NCBI GenBank assembly: GCA_002433025.1
Contig: DJGZ01000017.1
Location: forward strand, 1 to 64,000
Reading direction: 5' to 3'
DNA from: Bacteroidales bacterium UBA5833
Lineage (GTDB): Bacteria > Bacteroidota > Bacteroidia > Bacteroidales > Lentimicrobiaceae
DNA: 64,000 nucleotides
A model generated the notes under the pieces. The model did no database searches. It was not told the DNA's origin and was given only the letters and a program-made list of their open reading frames with translations. Within the stretch, counting starts at the first letter, position 1. Each line of letters starts with the position of its first letter. Made by a program: the position numbers and the translations under genes. Positions 42,784-51,525 of the stretch are shown in pieces.

Positions 42784-42885
42784 GAAACAGGTAAACCTTT
42801 TCAGGCGAAGATTGTTAAATAGGCCAGCAAACCAACAGAAATCAGCCGCGCCCCGCCAGAGGACTGCGGAACAAATACAAATAAA

Positions 42886-44211
42886 ATGGCAAAATTTGAA
42901 GTAATTATGCCCAAGCTGGGCGAAAGCATTATCGAGGCAACTATTACCAGATGGCTCAAAAACCCGGGTGACACCATTGAAGAAGATGATCCCATCGTGG
43001 AAATTGCCACCGACAAGGTTGACTCTGAAATCCCCTCGCCCGTTGAAGGAAAACTTGTTCAGGTTCTTTTTAATGAAGGCGACGTGGTTGCGGTAGGCAA
43101 AGTGATTGCCATCATCGAAACTGATCCCGGCGCTGAAACTGAAGTTGTAAAAGATGTTCCCGTAGCTGAGAAATCGACAGAAGCGGCAACCATTCAGCAC
43201 GAAAATGTAAGTGCAGCCCAAGGCTCAACTGCCGTGGAGAGTTCTTCGGACAGGTTCTATTCCCCTTTGGTTAAAAATATTGCCAGAACAGAAGGAATCA
43301 GTCAGGCGGATCTCGATGCCATCCCCGGCAGCGGAAAAGACGGCAGGCTTACAAAAGATGATCTGATGGCTTTCCTGAAGAACAGGACAGCCCCCTCTGC
43401 AAAACCCGCCGCTGCTGTGTCCTCACCGGCCCCGGGCACCATTTCTGCTCCGGCAACTCCGGCCGCGCCCAAAGTTATAGCCCCTCCGGTTGTTTCAGCC
43501 GCCGGCGATGAGATTGTTGAGATGGACCGCATGAGGAAGCTGATCGCTGACCACATGGTGATGTCGAAACAGGTATCGCCTCATGTAACTTCTTTCATTG
43601 AAGCTGATGTGACCAACATTGTAAAGTGGCGCGAAAAAGTTAAGGACGATTTTCAAAAGCGCGAAAAGGAGAAAATCACCTTTACGCCGATCTTTATCGA
43701 GGCAGCCGCCCAGGCACTCAAGGATTTTCCGGGCGTGAATGCATCTGTTGACGGCTATAAAGTCATCCTGAGAAAGAACATTAATATAGGTATGGCAGCA
43801 GCGCTTCCCAACGGCAACCTGATCGTTCCTGTAATCAGGAATGCTGACCAGAAAAACCTGCTCGGCCTTGCCAAAGATGTTAACAGCCTGGCCAACAAAG
43901 CCCGGTCGAACAAACTCGAGCCCGATGACATTTCAGGAGGAACATTTACCATAACCAATCTGGGAACTTTCGGTAGTATTACCGGCTCGCCCATCATCAA
44001 CCAGCCGCAGGTGGCCATACTCGGCATCGGTGTAATCAAGAAAAAACCCGTGGTGCTCGAAACAACTGACGGGGATGTAATTGCAATCCGTCACATGATG
44101 ATACTTTCTCTTTCGTATGATCATCGCGTGGTAGACGGCGCCCTGGGCGGCATGTACCTGCAACGCATGCAGCAACTGCTCGAAAGTTTCGATCAAAACA
44201 GGATAATCTGA
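42886..44211 (+). CDS. 2-oxo acid dehydrogenase E2 (dihydrolipoamide acyltransferase)
   Basis: A 441-residue E2. The N-terminal lipoyl domain has the lipoylated Lys in EIATDKVDSEIPS. The E3/E1-binding domain is at FYSPLVKNIARTEGI to KDDLMAFL, between Ala/Pro-rich linkers. The catalytic domain ends with SYDHRVVDGALGGMYLQ, carrying the CAT-type active His. The core is larger than a branched-chain or acetyl-transferring E2 alone can tell, so substrate (pyruvate, 2-oxoglutarate or branched-chain) is open. E1 and E3 are not in the window. A terminator follows 22 bp after the stop. Confidence 0.93.
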   Translation: MAKFEVIMPKLGESIIEATITRWLKNPGDTIEEDDPIVEIATDKVDSEIPSPVEGKLVQVLFNEGDVVAVGKVIAIIETDPGAETEVVKDVPVAEKSTEAATIQHENVSAAQGSTAVESSSDRFYSPLVKNIARTEGISQADLDAIPGSGKDGRLTKDDLMAFLKNRTAPSAKPAAAVSSPAPGTISAPATPAAPKVIAPPVVSAAGDEIVEMDRMRKLIADHMVMSKQVSPHVTSFIEADVTNIVKWREKVKDDFQKREKEKITFTPIFIEAAAQALKDFPGVNASVDGYKVILRKNINIGMAAALPNGNLIVPVIRNADQKNLLGLAKDVNSLANKARSNKLEPDDISGGTFTITNLGTFGSITGSPIINQPQVAILGIGVIKKKPVVLETTDGDVIAIRHMMILSLSYDHRVVDGALGGMYLQRMQQLLESFDQNRII

Positions 44212-44233
44212 GTTTAAAATAAACTAAATTCGC

Positions 44234-44265
44234 AGCACCACACGCTCAATGCTGTGGTGCTTTTT
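44234..44265 (+). terminator. Terminator after the E2 gene
   Basis: AGCACCACA (44234-44242) pairs with TGTGGTGCT (44253-44261), a perfect 9-bp stem, followed by TTTTTCTTT. It lies between E2 and the exonuclease gene. Confidence 0.88.
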
Positions 44266-44280
44266 CTTTATATCAAGCCT

Positions 44281-45102
44281 ATGAAACTTAATCTTACTAA
44301 ACCCCTGGCGGTTTTTGACCTGGAAACAACCGGCACCAATGTTGGCACTGACAGAATTGTAGAAATCTCAATCATCAGGATTCACCCCGATGGCAGAGAA
44401 GAAACCCTTACCCGGAGAGTAAACCCGGGTATCCCAATCCCGGCAGAGGTCACAGCCATACATGGGATCTCAGATGAAGATGTAAAAGACGAACCGACCT
44501 TTGCCATGCTGGCTCCGCTGCTCAATCAGTTTTTAGCCAATTGTGACCTGGGCGGATACAACTCCAATAAATTTGATATCCCCCTGCTGGTTGAAGAATT
44601 CCTGAGAGCAGAAGTTGACTTTGATATTAAGGGAAGAAGATTTGTTGATGTTCAGAATATCTTTCACAAGATGGAGCCACGTACGCTGAAGGCTGCCTAC
44701 AAATTTTACTGCAATAAGGATATTGTTAACGCGCACTCAGCCGAAGCCGATACCCGGGCCACCTACGAAGTCCTGCTTTCGCAGATCGAAAGGTATCAGG
44801 GTGCTGAATATGCTGACAAAGACGGAAAAATATCCACTCCGGTCATTAATGATATCAAGGCTCTGCATGAGTTTTCATTCCAGAACAGGAACGCGGATCT
44901 TGTGGGACACATTATCTTCAACGACAAAAATCAGGAAGTATTTAATTTCGGCAAATACAAAGGCAGAGCTGTAGCAGAAATTTTCAGTATCGAACCCTCA
45001 TACTATGACTGGATGATGAAAGCAGACTTCCCGTTATACACCAAAAAAATCATCACCGGCATTAAACTGAGGGGATTTAACAAGAGTTCAGTGAAGATTT
45101 AA
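44281..45102 (+). CDS. DnaQ-like 3'-5' exonuclease
   Basis: A 273-residue DEDDh-type exonuclease. The DEDD motifs are VFDLETTGTNVGTDRIVEI (Asp and Glu of motif I), GYNSNKFDIPLL (motif II Asp) and the H-x4-D in NAHSAEADTRATYE (motif III). It resembles the DNA polymerase III epsilon proofreading subunit, but has about 90 extra C-terminal residues (VFNFGKYKGRAVAE to FNKSS) that look like the DUF3820-type domain seen in some exonucleases. Acts in DNA repair or RNA processing. The open frame begins at 44254, but ATG 44281 is the better start. Confidence 0.87.
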   Translation: MKLNLTKPLAVFDLETTGTNVGTDRIVEISIIRIHPDGREETLTRRVNPGIPIPAEVTAIHGISDEDVKDEPTFAMLAPLLNQFLANCDLGGYNSNKFDIPLLVEEFLRAEVDFDIKGRRFVDVQNIFHKMEPRTLKAAYKFYCNKDIVNAHSAEADTRATYEVLLSQIERYQGAEYADKDGKISTPVINDIKALHEFSFQNRNADLVGHIIFNDKNQEVFNFGKYKGRAVAEIFSIEPSYYDWMMKADFPLYTKKIITGIKLRGFNKSSVKI

Positions 45103-45195
45103 TGGATGCTTCTGAAAAAAACAAGCAAAGCCTGATTCCGCAATTCAACAATACTAATATACGGGGATGCCGGCATTGTCAGCAGGAATATTTCT

Positions 45196-45492
45196 ATGGC
45201 TAAACGAACCACCAACAACCAATCGCTGAGGCAAGTCATTGAAGAACTGATCGAAGCCTACCGGCTCAGTGACAAACTGAACCAAGCCAGGGTGATCAGT
45301 TTGTGGGACAATGTAGTTGGAAAAATGATTGCCCGCGACACAACGCATCTGTATATCAAGCATAAAACACTCTATGTAAAGCTCAACTCACCGGCACTCA
45401 GGGAAGAATTGGGATATGCAAAAAGCAAACTGATCAAATCGCTGAACAAGGCTGCAGGCGCCGAGGTAATTGAGGACATAGCTTTTATATAG
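45196..45492 (+). CDS. DUF721 family protein (DciA-like)
   Basis: A 98-residue protein. VISLWDNVVGKMIARDTT, followed by LYIKHKTLYVKLNSPALREELGYAK, matches DUF721, a family that includes the DciA helicase-loading factors. The Bacteroidetes forms are short like this one. It lies 93 bp after the exonuclease gene. Its role in loading DnaB during replication is known only for other members of the family; a nucleic-acid-binding function is inferred here. Confidence 0.8.
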   Translation: MAKRTTNNQSLRQVIEELIEAYRLSDKLNQARVISLWDNVVGKMIARDTTHLYIKHKTLYVKLNSPALREELGYAKSKLIKSLNKAAGAEVIEDIAFI

Positions 45493-45568
45493 TCTTGATA
45501 TTCAATTTTATATCGAAGTTATAAAAACATTATTAATCCCTTCACAGGCTGTCAATTCCGGTGTTTTA

Positions 45569-47359
45569 TTACCACAACCCTGTCCTGACATACGACTTCA
45601 GTTCTATCTTCATATCATCTATCCATATTTCAGCGTCACTGCGGTTCCAGAAAAAAAGTTTCATCTCACCGCTGGCAGGTAAAAAGGGAAGTCTCAGGCT
45701 GAGCTCTGTTTTGTCCCAGGAAAAATCAGCAGCTCCGGCCTGAACTGTAACCGGTTCAGCATGATAAAAAATCAGGCTGTCGCTATTCGTTACGGAGCAT
45801 ACAAGCCGAAGATCACCAGCCTGGCCCTGTGAAGTTATCAGAAACGTTGCTTTCAGATTGTATAATTTCCCTGAAATCAACTTTTCCAGTGGAAGCACAA
45901 TGGCATCTGAATAGGCTGTTTCAGGGGTAACCCGGTTCACTTTTCTGCCTTCCGCAGCCATATCTGTAACGAAAATCCGGTTACCGGGCTTCAGATAGCC
46001 ATCCCGTTGCTCATAACCCGTGTAATAGCTGTATTTACCTGAAACGAACGGCAGAAGACGTTCCATCACCACATACTGATTGTAAGCATTAAAACTACCG
46101 CCTCCTTCGTAACATTTACGGTAGGCTAACGAGAATCTGATGTTGAACCAGATCAGGAAAACGGCAACGAATCCGCTGAAAAGCATCAGCCAGTATTTTC
46201 GCCCGGCAAGAACCATATGAATCAGCCAGGCAAGTGGCATGGAGAGCAGCGCATAATATTCAACGAATGTCCGGTGTCCGAAACCACAACCGAAACCTGG
46301 CATGTGCCAGGATGAAACCAGGTAAATATGCAACGCAAGGATTGAAAATATCAGCCACCCATTGCTTTTCCGGGTTAAAATCATAAAAAGCAATCCTATG
46401 ACCATAAAACCAAAAAGCGGGACGTAAAGTAACAGCCCGTTTTCCGGTGAGAGCATCACTCCAGCTATTTCAGGACTATTCCAGAATATAAAGCCCTCGT
46501 TCCCATAAGAGTAGTATAACAAACTACCGGAAATAAAATTCCAGTAAAGCAGCTGGGGCAAGAACACCAATATTGCAGTACACAGGGCTATAGCAAGATA
46601 TAGTGGCCTGAAAAAAACTGCCAGACGGGCCTTCAGCTCAGCAAATGATTTAAGGTCCAGCAGCAGGATAACAGGCAGAAATATTACATTGCTGGGCCTG
46701 ACGATCACAATCAGAGAAGCCAGGAGGCTTATCAGAAAAATATTACCGGCGCCGGATTTTGTTCTAAAACTATCGGCAGCCAACAACAGAAAGCCAAAGA
46801 GGGCAAAAGAATAAACGTGCGACATCAGGGAATCCCTGAAACTGTAGTAAAAAAGATTGGTGGCCGCAACAATCATCAGTACTGTAAGTGTCGTAACAAT
46901 TGCGGAGAACCTCTTTCGCAGGAAAAGCCAAAGGGCAATCAAGCCGGCCAGGAGATAAAAAATCGCGGCCATATAGGCGTAGTTCAGGTAAGCGGTCGAA
47001 AAGCCATCTGCAGTTTCGCCGCATGCCAGTTGAATCAGGTGCGTGATGATAAAAAACGGGCTGGTTAATATTGCTACGCCACAGGTGTATTTGGTAACCA
47101 GCTTTCCTCTGTAAAAACTGAAACCGTCACCCAGCCTGACATCAATGCTATCGGGATAAGAAGATTCGTAAAATCCGTAAATAAATGCAGCCGGCAGATA
47201 AATATAATACCCGGATTTATCTGCATAAATTTCTGATCTCCAGTCTCCTGCCGGATAATCATTCAATTCACCAGCAATTCTGGCCAGTGATAGATATATG
47301 ATCAAAAATAAGCCAGCGCCGGACAGCCACCGATAAATCCCGTTTTCAGATTTTCTCAT
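45569..47359 (-). CDS. Polytopic membrane protein, possible GT-C glycosyltransferase
   Basis: A 596-residue membrane protein with about 11 hydrophobic segments in the first 430 residues and a C-terminal soluble domain of about 160 residues rich in beta-strands (LPLEKLISGKLYNLKATFL, SLRLPFLPASGEMKLFFW). The N-terminal periplasmic-type loop EIYADKSGYYIYLPAAFIYG and the later WHMPGFGCGFGHRTFVEYYALL resemble GT-C lipid-linked sugar transferases. I do not recognise a specific family. It is the last gene of the minus-strand ispH-recF-FAH set, 70 bp after the FAH gene, but a common function is unlikely. Confidence 0.6.
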   Translation of the reverse strand: MRKSENGIYRWLSGAGLFLIIYLSLARIAGELNDYPAGDWRSEIYADKSGYYIYLPAAFIYGFYESSYPDSIDVRLGDGFSFYRGKLVTKYTCGVAILTSPFFIITHLIQLACGETADGFSTAYLNYAYMAAIFYLLAGLIALWLFLRKRFSAIVTTLTVLMIVAATNLFYYSFRDSLMSHVYSFALFGFLLLAADSFRTKSGAGNIFLISLLASLIVIVRPSNVIFLPVILLLDLKSFAELKARLAVFFRPLYLAIALCTAILVFLPQLLYWNFISGSLLYYSYGNEGFIFWNSPEIAGVMLSPENGLLLYVPLFGFMVIGLLFMILTRKSNGWLIFSILALHIYLVSSWHMPGFGCGFGHRTFVEYYALLSMPLAWLIHMVLAGRKYWLMLFSGFVAVFLIWFNIRFSLAYRKCYEGGGSFNAYNQYVVMERLLPFVSGKYSYYTGYEQRDGYLKPGNRIFVTDMAAEGRKVNRVTPETAYSDAIVLPLEKLISGKLYNLKATFLITSQGQAGDLRLVCSVTNSDSLIFYHAEPVTVQAGAADFSWDKTELSLRLPFLPASGEMKLFFWNRSDAEIWIDDMKIELKSYVRTGLW

Positions 47360-47429
47360 TCTTATGACATAGCTGATATTACCAGGGCTTATATGACATC
47401 AATCCATCCGTATACCTGTCACCAGGGAC

Positions 47430-48041
47430 TTATCTGATATTACAAAGCAACATTTTTTCATTTCCGATAAAAGCTTCAAGTTTATCGCCGATAGTAACCG
47501 GACCTACGCCTGCCGGAGTCCCTGTAAAGATGTAATCGCCCTGCTTAAGGGTGACAAATTTCGACACGTAAGCTATAATAGCATCAAAGGTGAAGATCAT
47601 ATCATGTGAGTTCCCCTGTTGAACGACTGTCCCGTTTTTATAAAGACCAAAAGGGATATTGCTCAGATCGGCAAAAGCGGTAACCGGCCGAAACCCGCTG
47701 ACCGGCGCGGAGAAATCAAAAGCCTTTGCCATTTCCCACGGCAGGCCTTTTTCTTTTGCCTTTTGCTGGAGATCTCGGGCGGTAAAATCAATGCCCACCC
47801 CTATTCCGTCATAATACGTGTGTGCAAATTTTTCCTGAATATTCTTACCCACCTTGTTGATATGCAAGACAAGTTCAACTTCATAATGGATGTCGTTTGA
47901 GAATGCAGGATAGAAAAAGGGCTGATTATTGCGCAACTGGGCAGACTCCGGTTTCATAAAAAAGACAGGCTCCGCCGGAACCGGGTTGTTTAACTCCTTC
48001 GCGTGTTCAGAATAATTTCGCCCAATACAGATAATTTTCAT
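47430..48041 (-). CDS. Fumarylacetoacetate hydrolase family protein
   Basis: A 203-residue minimal FAH domain. MKIICIGRNYSEHAKELNN at the N-terminus, PVFFMKPESA, HYEVELVLHI (metal-binding Glu residues), GIGVDFTARD-like GIDFTARD, and TGTPAGVGP at the C-terminus match the YcgM/acylpyruvase group. These enzymes hydrolyse or decarboxylate 2-oxo acids such as acylpyruvates or oxaloacetate. The position directly downstream of recF (101 bp) is not functionally telling. Confidence 0.88.
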   Translation of the reverse strand: MKIICIGRNYSEHAKELNNPVPAEPVFFMKPESAQLRNNQPFFYPAFSNDIHYEVELVLHINKVGKNIQEKFAHTYYDGIGVGIDFTARDLQQKAKEKGLPWEMAKAFDFSAPVSGFRPVTAFADLSNIPFGLYKNGTVVQQGNSHDMIFTFDAIIAYVSKFVTLKQGDYIFTGTPAGVGPVTIGDKLEAFIGNEKMLLCNIR

Positions 48042-48142
48042 GTGATGATGCGTTAAGTTTTATGACATGCCACCGATAATAGAATTAAGATTAATAATGC
48101 GTTCCGGCCAACGGTTTGATATCCGCAATTAGAATATTTCGA

Positions 48143-49261
48143 TCAGATTGTTTCGGCGCCTTCGCAAACCACCCCCTGATTAACGGTGAACAATTTATGA
48201 TCAGTACTAGCTGATTCAAATATCTTATTGACCCTTTCAGGCTGTGTATCCGTAATAAAAACCTGGCCAAAAGAGTTGTCGCCAACCAGTTGAATCAGTT
48301 GAGAAACGCGTTCATTGTCGAGTTTATCAAAGATATCGTCGAGCAATAAAATTGGTTTATATCCCTTAACGGCCTGCGTATAATCAAATTGAGCCAGCTT
48401 GATGGCAAGCACAAAAGATTTTTGCTGCCCCTGGGAGCCAAACTTCTTTACAGGATAGCCGCCGATAGAAAATTCAAGGTCATCTTTATGAATACCGGAT
48501 GTTGTGAACCTGGCGGAAAGGTCGCGCTGAAGCCCTGATTTGAGCATTGCATCCAGTGAAGAATCGCGCAAGTCAGATGCATAGGCGATGTCAACCACAT
48601 CCCTGCCATAGCTGATAAACTCAAAGTACCTGCGGAAAACAGGAAGAAATCCCTCTATAAAAACATTCCGGCGTGCAAAGATCCGGGCCGCAGGACCGGC
48701 CATTTGTTCATCCCATATTTCCAGCGATGTTTTATCATAGTATCTTTTCTCGGCAAAATCCTTCAGGAGGGCATTCCTTTGCGCAAGCGCCTTGTTGTAG
48801 GTAATCAGGTCATCGAGGTACATCCGGTCGAACTGGGAGATGACCGAATCCATATACTTTCGCCGGAGTTCGCTCCCCTCGTTGATCATATCGCGGTCGT
48901 AGGGAGATACCATCACCAATGGGAATGCTCCGATATGATCGGCCATCCTTTCATAATCCTTGGTGTTGATCCGGAACTGCTTTTTCTGGTTCCGGCGCTG
49001 AATGCAGCTCACTTCATCATTTCCGTTACCGTTGCGGACAAACTGACCGTGAATGGCAAAATAGTCTTCACCATGCCTGATGTTCTGACCGTCGATCAGG
49101 TTAAAATAGCTTTTGGTAAACGACAGGTAATAAATAGCATCGAGCAGATTGGTTTTCCCGGACCCATTGCGTCCCGTAAAGCAATTGATCTTTTCAGAAA
49201 ACTCCAGCGACGCCTCACTGTAATTTTTAAAATTGTATAAAGTAAGTTTTCTGAGGTACAT
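48143..49261 (-). CDS. recF: DNA replication and repair protein RecF
   Basis: A 372-residue SMC-like ATPase. Walker A is GRNGSGKTNLLDAIYYLSF (residues 30-48, followed by RecF-specific FTKSY), the signature is FGSQGQQKSFVLAIK, and Walker B is ILLLDDIFDKLD. RecF loads RecA at single-strand gaps on damaged or stalled DNA. It starts 3 bp after the ispH stop, so ispH-recF translation is likely coupled. Neither dnaN nor dnaA, the usual partners in other phyla, is in the window. Confidence 0.96.
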   Translation of the reverse strand: MYLRKLTLYNFKNYSEASLEFSEKINCFTGRNGSGKTNLLDAIYYLSFTKSYFNLIDGQNIRHGEDYFAIHGQFVRNGNGNDEVSCIQRRNQKKQFRINTKDYERMADHIGAFPLVMVSPYDRDMINEGSELRRKYMDSVISQFDRMYLDDLITYNKALAQRNALLKDFAEKRYYDKTSLEIWDEQMAGPAARIFARRNVFIEGFLPVFRRYFEFISYGRDVVDIAYASDLRDSSLDAMLKSGLQRDLSARFTTSGIHKDDLEFSIGGYPVKKFGSQGQQKSFVLAIKLAQFDYTQAVKGYKPILLLDDIFDKLDNERVSQLIQLVGDNSFGQVFITDTQPERVNKIFESASTDHKLFTVNQGVVCEGAETI

Positions 49262-49264
49262 ATC

Positions 49265-50161
49265 TTAAAGATTGTTTTCAACAATCGCTTTGATTCTGCC
49301 TGCCACTTCTTCCATCAGCCACAAAGGGGTGGAAGTGGCACCCGTGATGCCAATGCTGCGGGCGCCGGCAAACCAGTTATCAACATCATACGGGCTGCCA
49401 ACGACATGGGTTCTTGGATTAACTTCGCGGGCAACACCTGACAGATAACGTCCATTTGAACTTTCCGACCCTGTGACAAAGATAATCACATCATGATTCT
49501 TTGCAAACTCCCTCAAACGGGGCGCCCGCTGGCTCATCTGGCGACAAATGGTGTTGTTGACGGTTACCAGATCGTTCCTGCCGGTCTGCTGCAAAGAATT
49601 ATCCGAAATGCGGCGGCATATAGTAACATACTGCTCCTCCCCGGCTGTCGTCTGAGCATAAAGATGCAATGGCTGATTGTAATCGATTGAACCGGTTTCT
49701 TCCAATTTGCTGATAAGAATAGCATTGCCCTCTGTCTGACCCAGAAGACCGGTTATTTCGGGATGGCCCGGCTTGCCGAAAATAATCACCAACCCGCTGC
49801 CATTCTCCCGGAACTGCCTGCTGCTTTTCCTCACTTTTTGCTGCAGCCTCAGCACAACCGGGCAAGTTGCATCAACTACCGAAGCATGGTGATTTCTGAG
49901 AATGCTGTATGTTTCCGGAGGTTCACCGTGGGCACGGATAAACACGGTTTTCATATCACCATTGATCTCTTCATGCCGGATAAACTCCATCCCCAGGTTG
50001 CTCAGGCGCTCCAGTTCCTCTTCGTTGTGAACAAGGTTGCCCAGGCAGTAGATGGGTTCCTCCTGCTGAAGTTTATCTTCTGCAATCTTTATTGCACGGT
50101 TAACGCCCGAACAAAATCCGGAGGAACGGTCAATCTCAATTACGGGAATTGCAGGATTCAT
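49265..50161 (-). CDS. ispH: 4-hydroxy-3-methylbut-2-enyl diphosphate reductase
   Basis: A 298-residue IspH, the last enzyme of the MEP isoprenoid pathway, which converts HMBPP to IPP and DMAPP. The three cluster Cys are in SSGFCSGVNRAI, DATCPVVLRLQ and VNNTICRQMSQRA. HNEEE and the Ser/Gly loop TGSESSNGRY fit the substrate pocket. The start is ATG 50161. A TACTTTTG -7 box lies 4 bp upstream, implying a leaderless or very short leader. The downstream recF follows by 3 bp. Confidence 0.95.
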   Translation of the reverse strand: MNPAIPVIEIDRSSGFCSGVNRAIKIAEDKLQQEEPIYCLGNLVHNEEELERLSNLGMEFIRHEEINGDMKTVFIRAHGEPPETYSILRNHHASVVDATCPVVLRLQQKVRKSSRQFRENGSGLVIIFGKPGHPEITGLLGQTEGNAILISKLEETGSIDYNQPLHLYAQTTAGEEQYVTICRRISDNSLQQTGRNDLVTVNNTICRQMSQRAPRLREFAKNHDVIIFVTGSESSNGRYLSGVAREVNPRTHVVGSPYDVDNWFAGARSIGITGATSTPLWLMEEVAGRIKAIVENNL

Positions 50162-50165
50162 GCTG

Positions 50166-50173
50166 CAAAAGTA
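50166..50173 (-). promoter_or_regulatory. -7 box of the ispH-recF operon
   Basis: TACTTTTG on the minus strand (50173 to 50166) sits directly upstream of the ispH ATG, with 4 bp between. The geometry matches the His-rich gene at 38675. No clear TTTG -33 element is seen at 19-20 bp. Confidence 0.55.
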
Positions 50174-50214
50174 AGCAATGAAAACGGTACTTCTACAGGC
50201 TGTTGAAGCAAAAA

Positions 50215-51300
50215 CTACTGCAGACCGCCATCTGCGCTTTTCCTGTTATCGCTGAAATCAGACAGGTTAAACGCGACACTGAGGAAGTTTGGAGATCCGG
50301 CCAGGTGATAGGCCGAACGGGCATATGAAAAGTTAAATTTTGAGACCCTCAGGCCAATACCCCAGGAAAAACCAACGGTAGAACGCTTGCTGTCAACTTT
50401 CATTTCCTGACGGCGCTGGTAGTTGTAGCCCAGCCGGAAACTAAAATTCTTTGTTGGAATAAACTCCCCTCCGATCACTACATGTCTCATTGCCTTGTCG
50501 GCAAACTCACCTGCTTTACTTTTCGTTTTTACTTCACCTGTAAACGGATCGATTTCATCTTCAGCCGGGTCGTAGTAAGTCAGGTCCCATTTCTGAAGAT
50601 TTGTAAGCAATACCGAATATCGGAATGGCAGGTGCTGTAATCTTTTTGAAATGCCCAACTGGATTTCAAAAGGGAGGGGCTCATTATTACCTGCGGTATA
50701 GGTTTTAAGCTGCGTCCCGATATTCCGGGCGATCAATGAGGCGGTAAACCCGGAAGGGGAATGGTACGACCCGGCAACATCCACGCCAAGCCCGAACGAA
50801 TTATAGGTTTCAAAAGATGAATAGATGGTCTTCAGGTTGGCTCCGATACTGAAAAGGGAATCCAGGCGTCGTCCCCAGCCCAGGACCAGGGCAAATTCAC
50901 CGGCCGAAAATTCACCTGCGTCTTCAGCGAGGATTCCCGTTTCATCGGTATAGGTAAAACGGCCATAATTAATATATTGCATACTGGCCGCGAAACTGCC
51001 GGCCTTCTCATAAGTTCTGGAATAACTGGCAAACCCGTAATTTATATCAGAAAAATAATCAACAAAGTTCAATGAAACGGCATTGTGCATTTCCCCGGTA
51101 ATCAGTGAAGGATTGTTCAATCCGACAGATAAATCATTATCTGAAATGGCCACAAAATTGCCTCCCATAGCTGCCACACGGGGAGAATTGGGCAGGTTCA
51201 GGAAACGGTAGGTACTAGTCCCTCCGATCTGTGCCCGAACATTCAGGAAGCTAAAAACACTCAGAAGAATAAGCAGTTGTAAGGATAATTTTCGGATCAC
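50215..51300 (-). CDS. porQ: Type IX secretion protein PorQ
   Basis: A 361-residue outer-membrane protein of the PorV/PorQ (FadL-like) group. VIRKLSLQLLILLSVFSFLNVRAQ forms the signal peptide. The mature start GGTSTYRFLNLPNSPRVAAMGG with PSLITGEMH matches PorQ, an accessory of the type IX secretion system that displays proteins with a C-terminal sorting signal. The remaining protein is a beta-barrel ending FLSVAFNLSDF. The frame opens at ATG 51396, but the GTG at 51300 sits just after a -7 box (51332-51325), so GTG is the true start: the upstream codons would lie before the promoter. Confidence 0.88.
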   Translation of the reverse strand: MIRKLSLQLLILLSVFSFLNVRAQIGGTSTYRFLNLPNSPRVAAMGGNFVAISDNDLSVGLNNPSLITGEMHNAVSLNFVDYFSDINYGFASYSRTYEKAGSFAASMQYINYGRFTYTDETGILAEDAGEFSAGEFALVLGWGRRLDSLFSIGANLKTIYSSFETYNSFGLGVDVAGSYHSPSGFTASLIARNIGTQLKTYTAGNNEPLPFEIQLGISKRLQHLPFRYSVLLTNLQKWDLTYYDPAEDEIDPFTGEVKTKSKAGEFADKAMRHVVIGGEFIPTKNFSFRLGYNYQRRQEMKVDSKRSTVGFSWGIGLRVSKFNFSYARSAYHLAGSPNFLSVAFNLSDFSDNRKSADGGLQ

Positions 51301-51324
51301 GGTATAGGATTTAATATCAGTGTG

Positions 51325-51332
51325 CAAAAGTA
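51325..51332 (-). promoter_or_regulatory. -7 box of porQ
   Basis: TACTTTTG on the minus strand (51332 to 51325). Transcription would begin near 51318, between this box and the GTG start. An AGCAGA/TCTGCT palindrome (around 51337-51351) lies directly upstream. Confidence 0.5.
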
Positions 51333-51525
51333 ACAGATCAGCAGACAATCTGCTAACAAACGATGTCAGGAACTGATTATTGCAGAAAAAAGACAAAATC
51401 GTTTAAAAACGCTGAATTTGTAACCTTCCGGCAGAGCACCATACCCGGATTCAACTTTCAATTGAACCTCATATGAAAACGCCGGCAGGTTATTCTCCTT
51501 CCGGTGTAATTAAAACACAAACAGG

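Noticed and set aside
48143..49261. recF and parAB as evidence for the replication origin in the window
   Set aside because: No dnaA, dnaN or DnaA-box cluster is present, and these genes are not reliably near oriC in Bacteroidetes.
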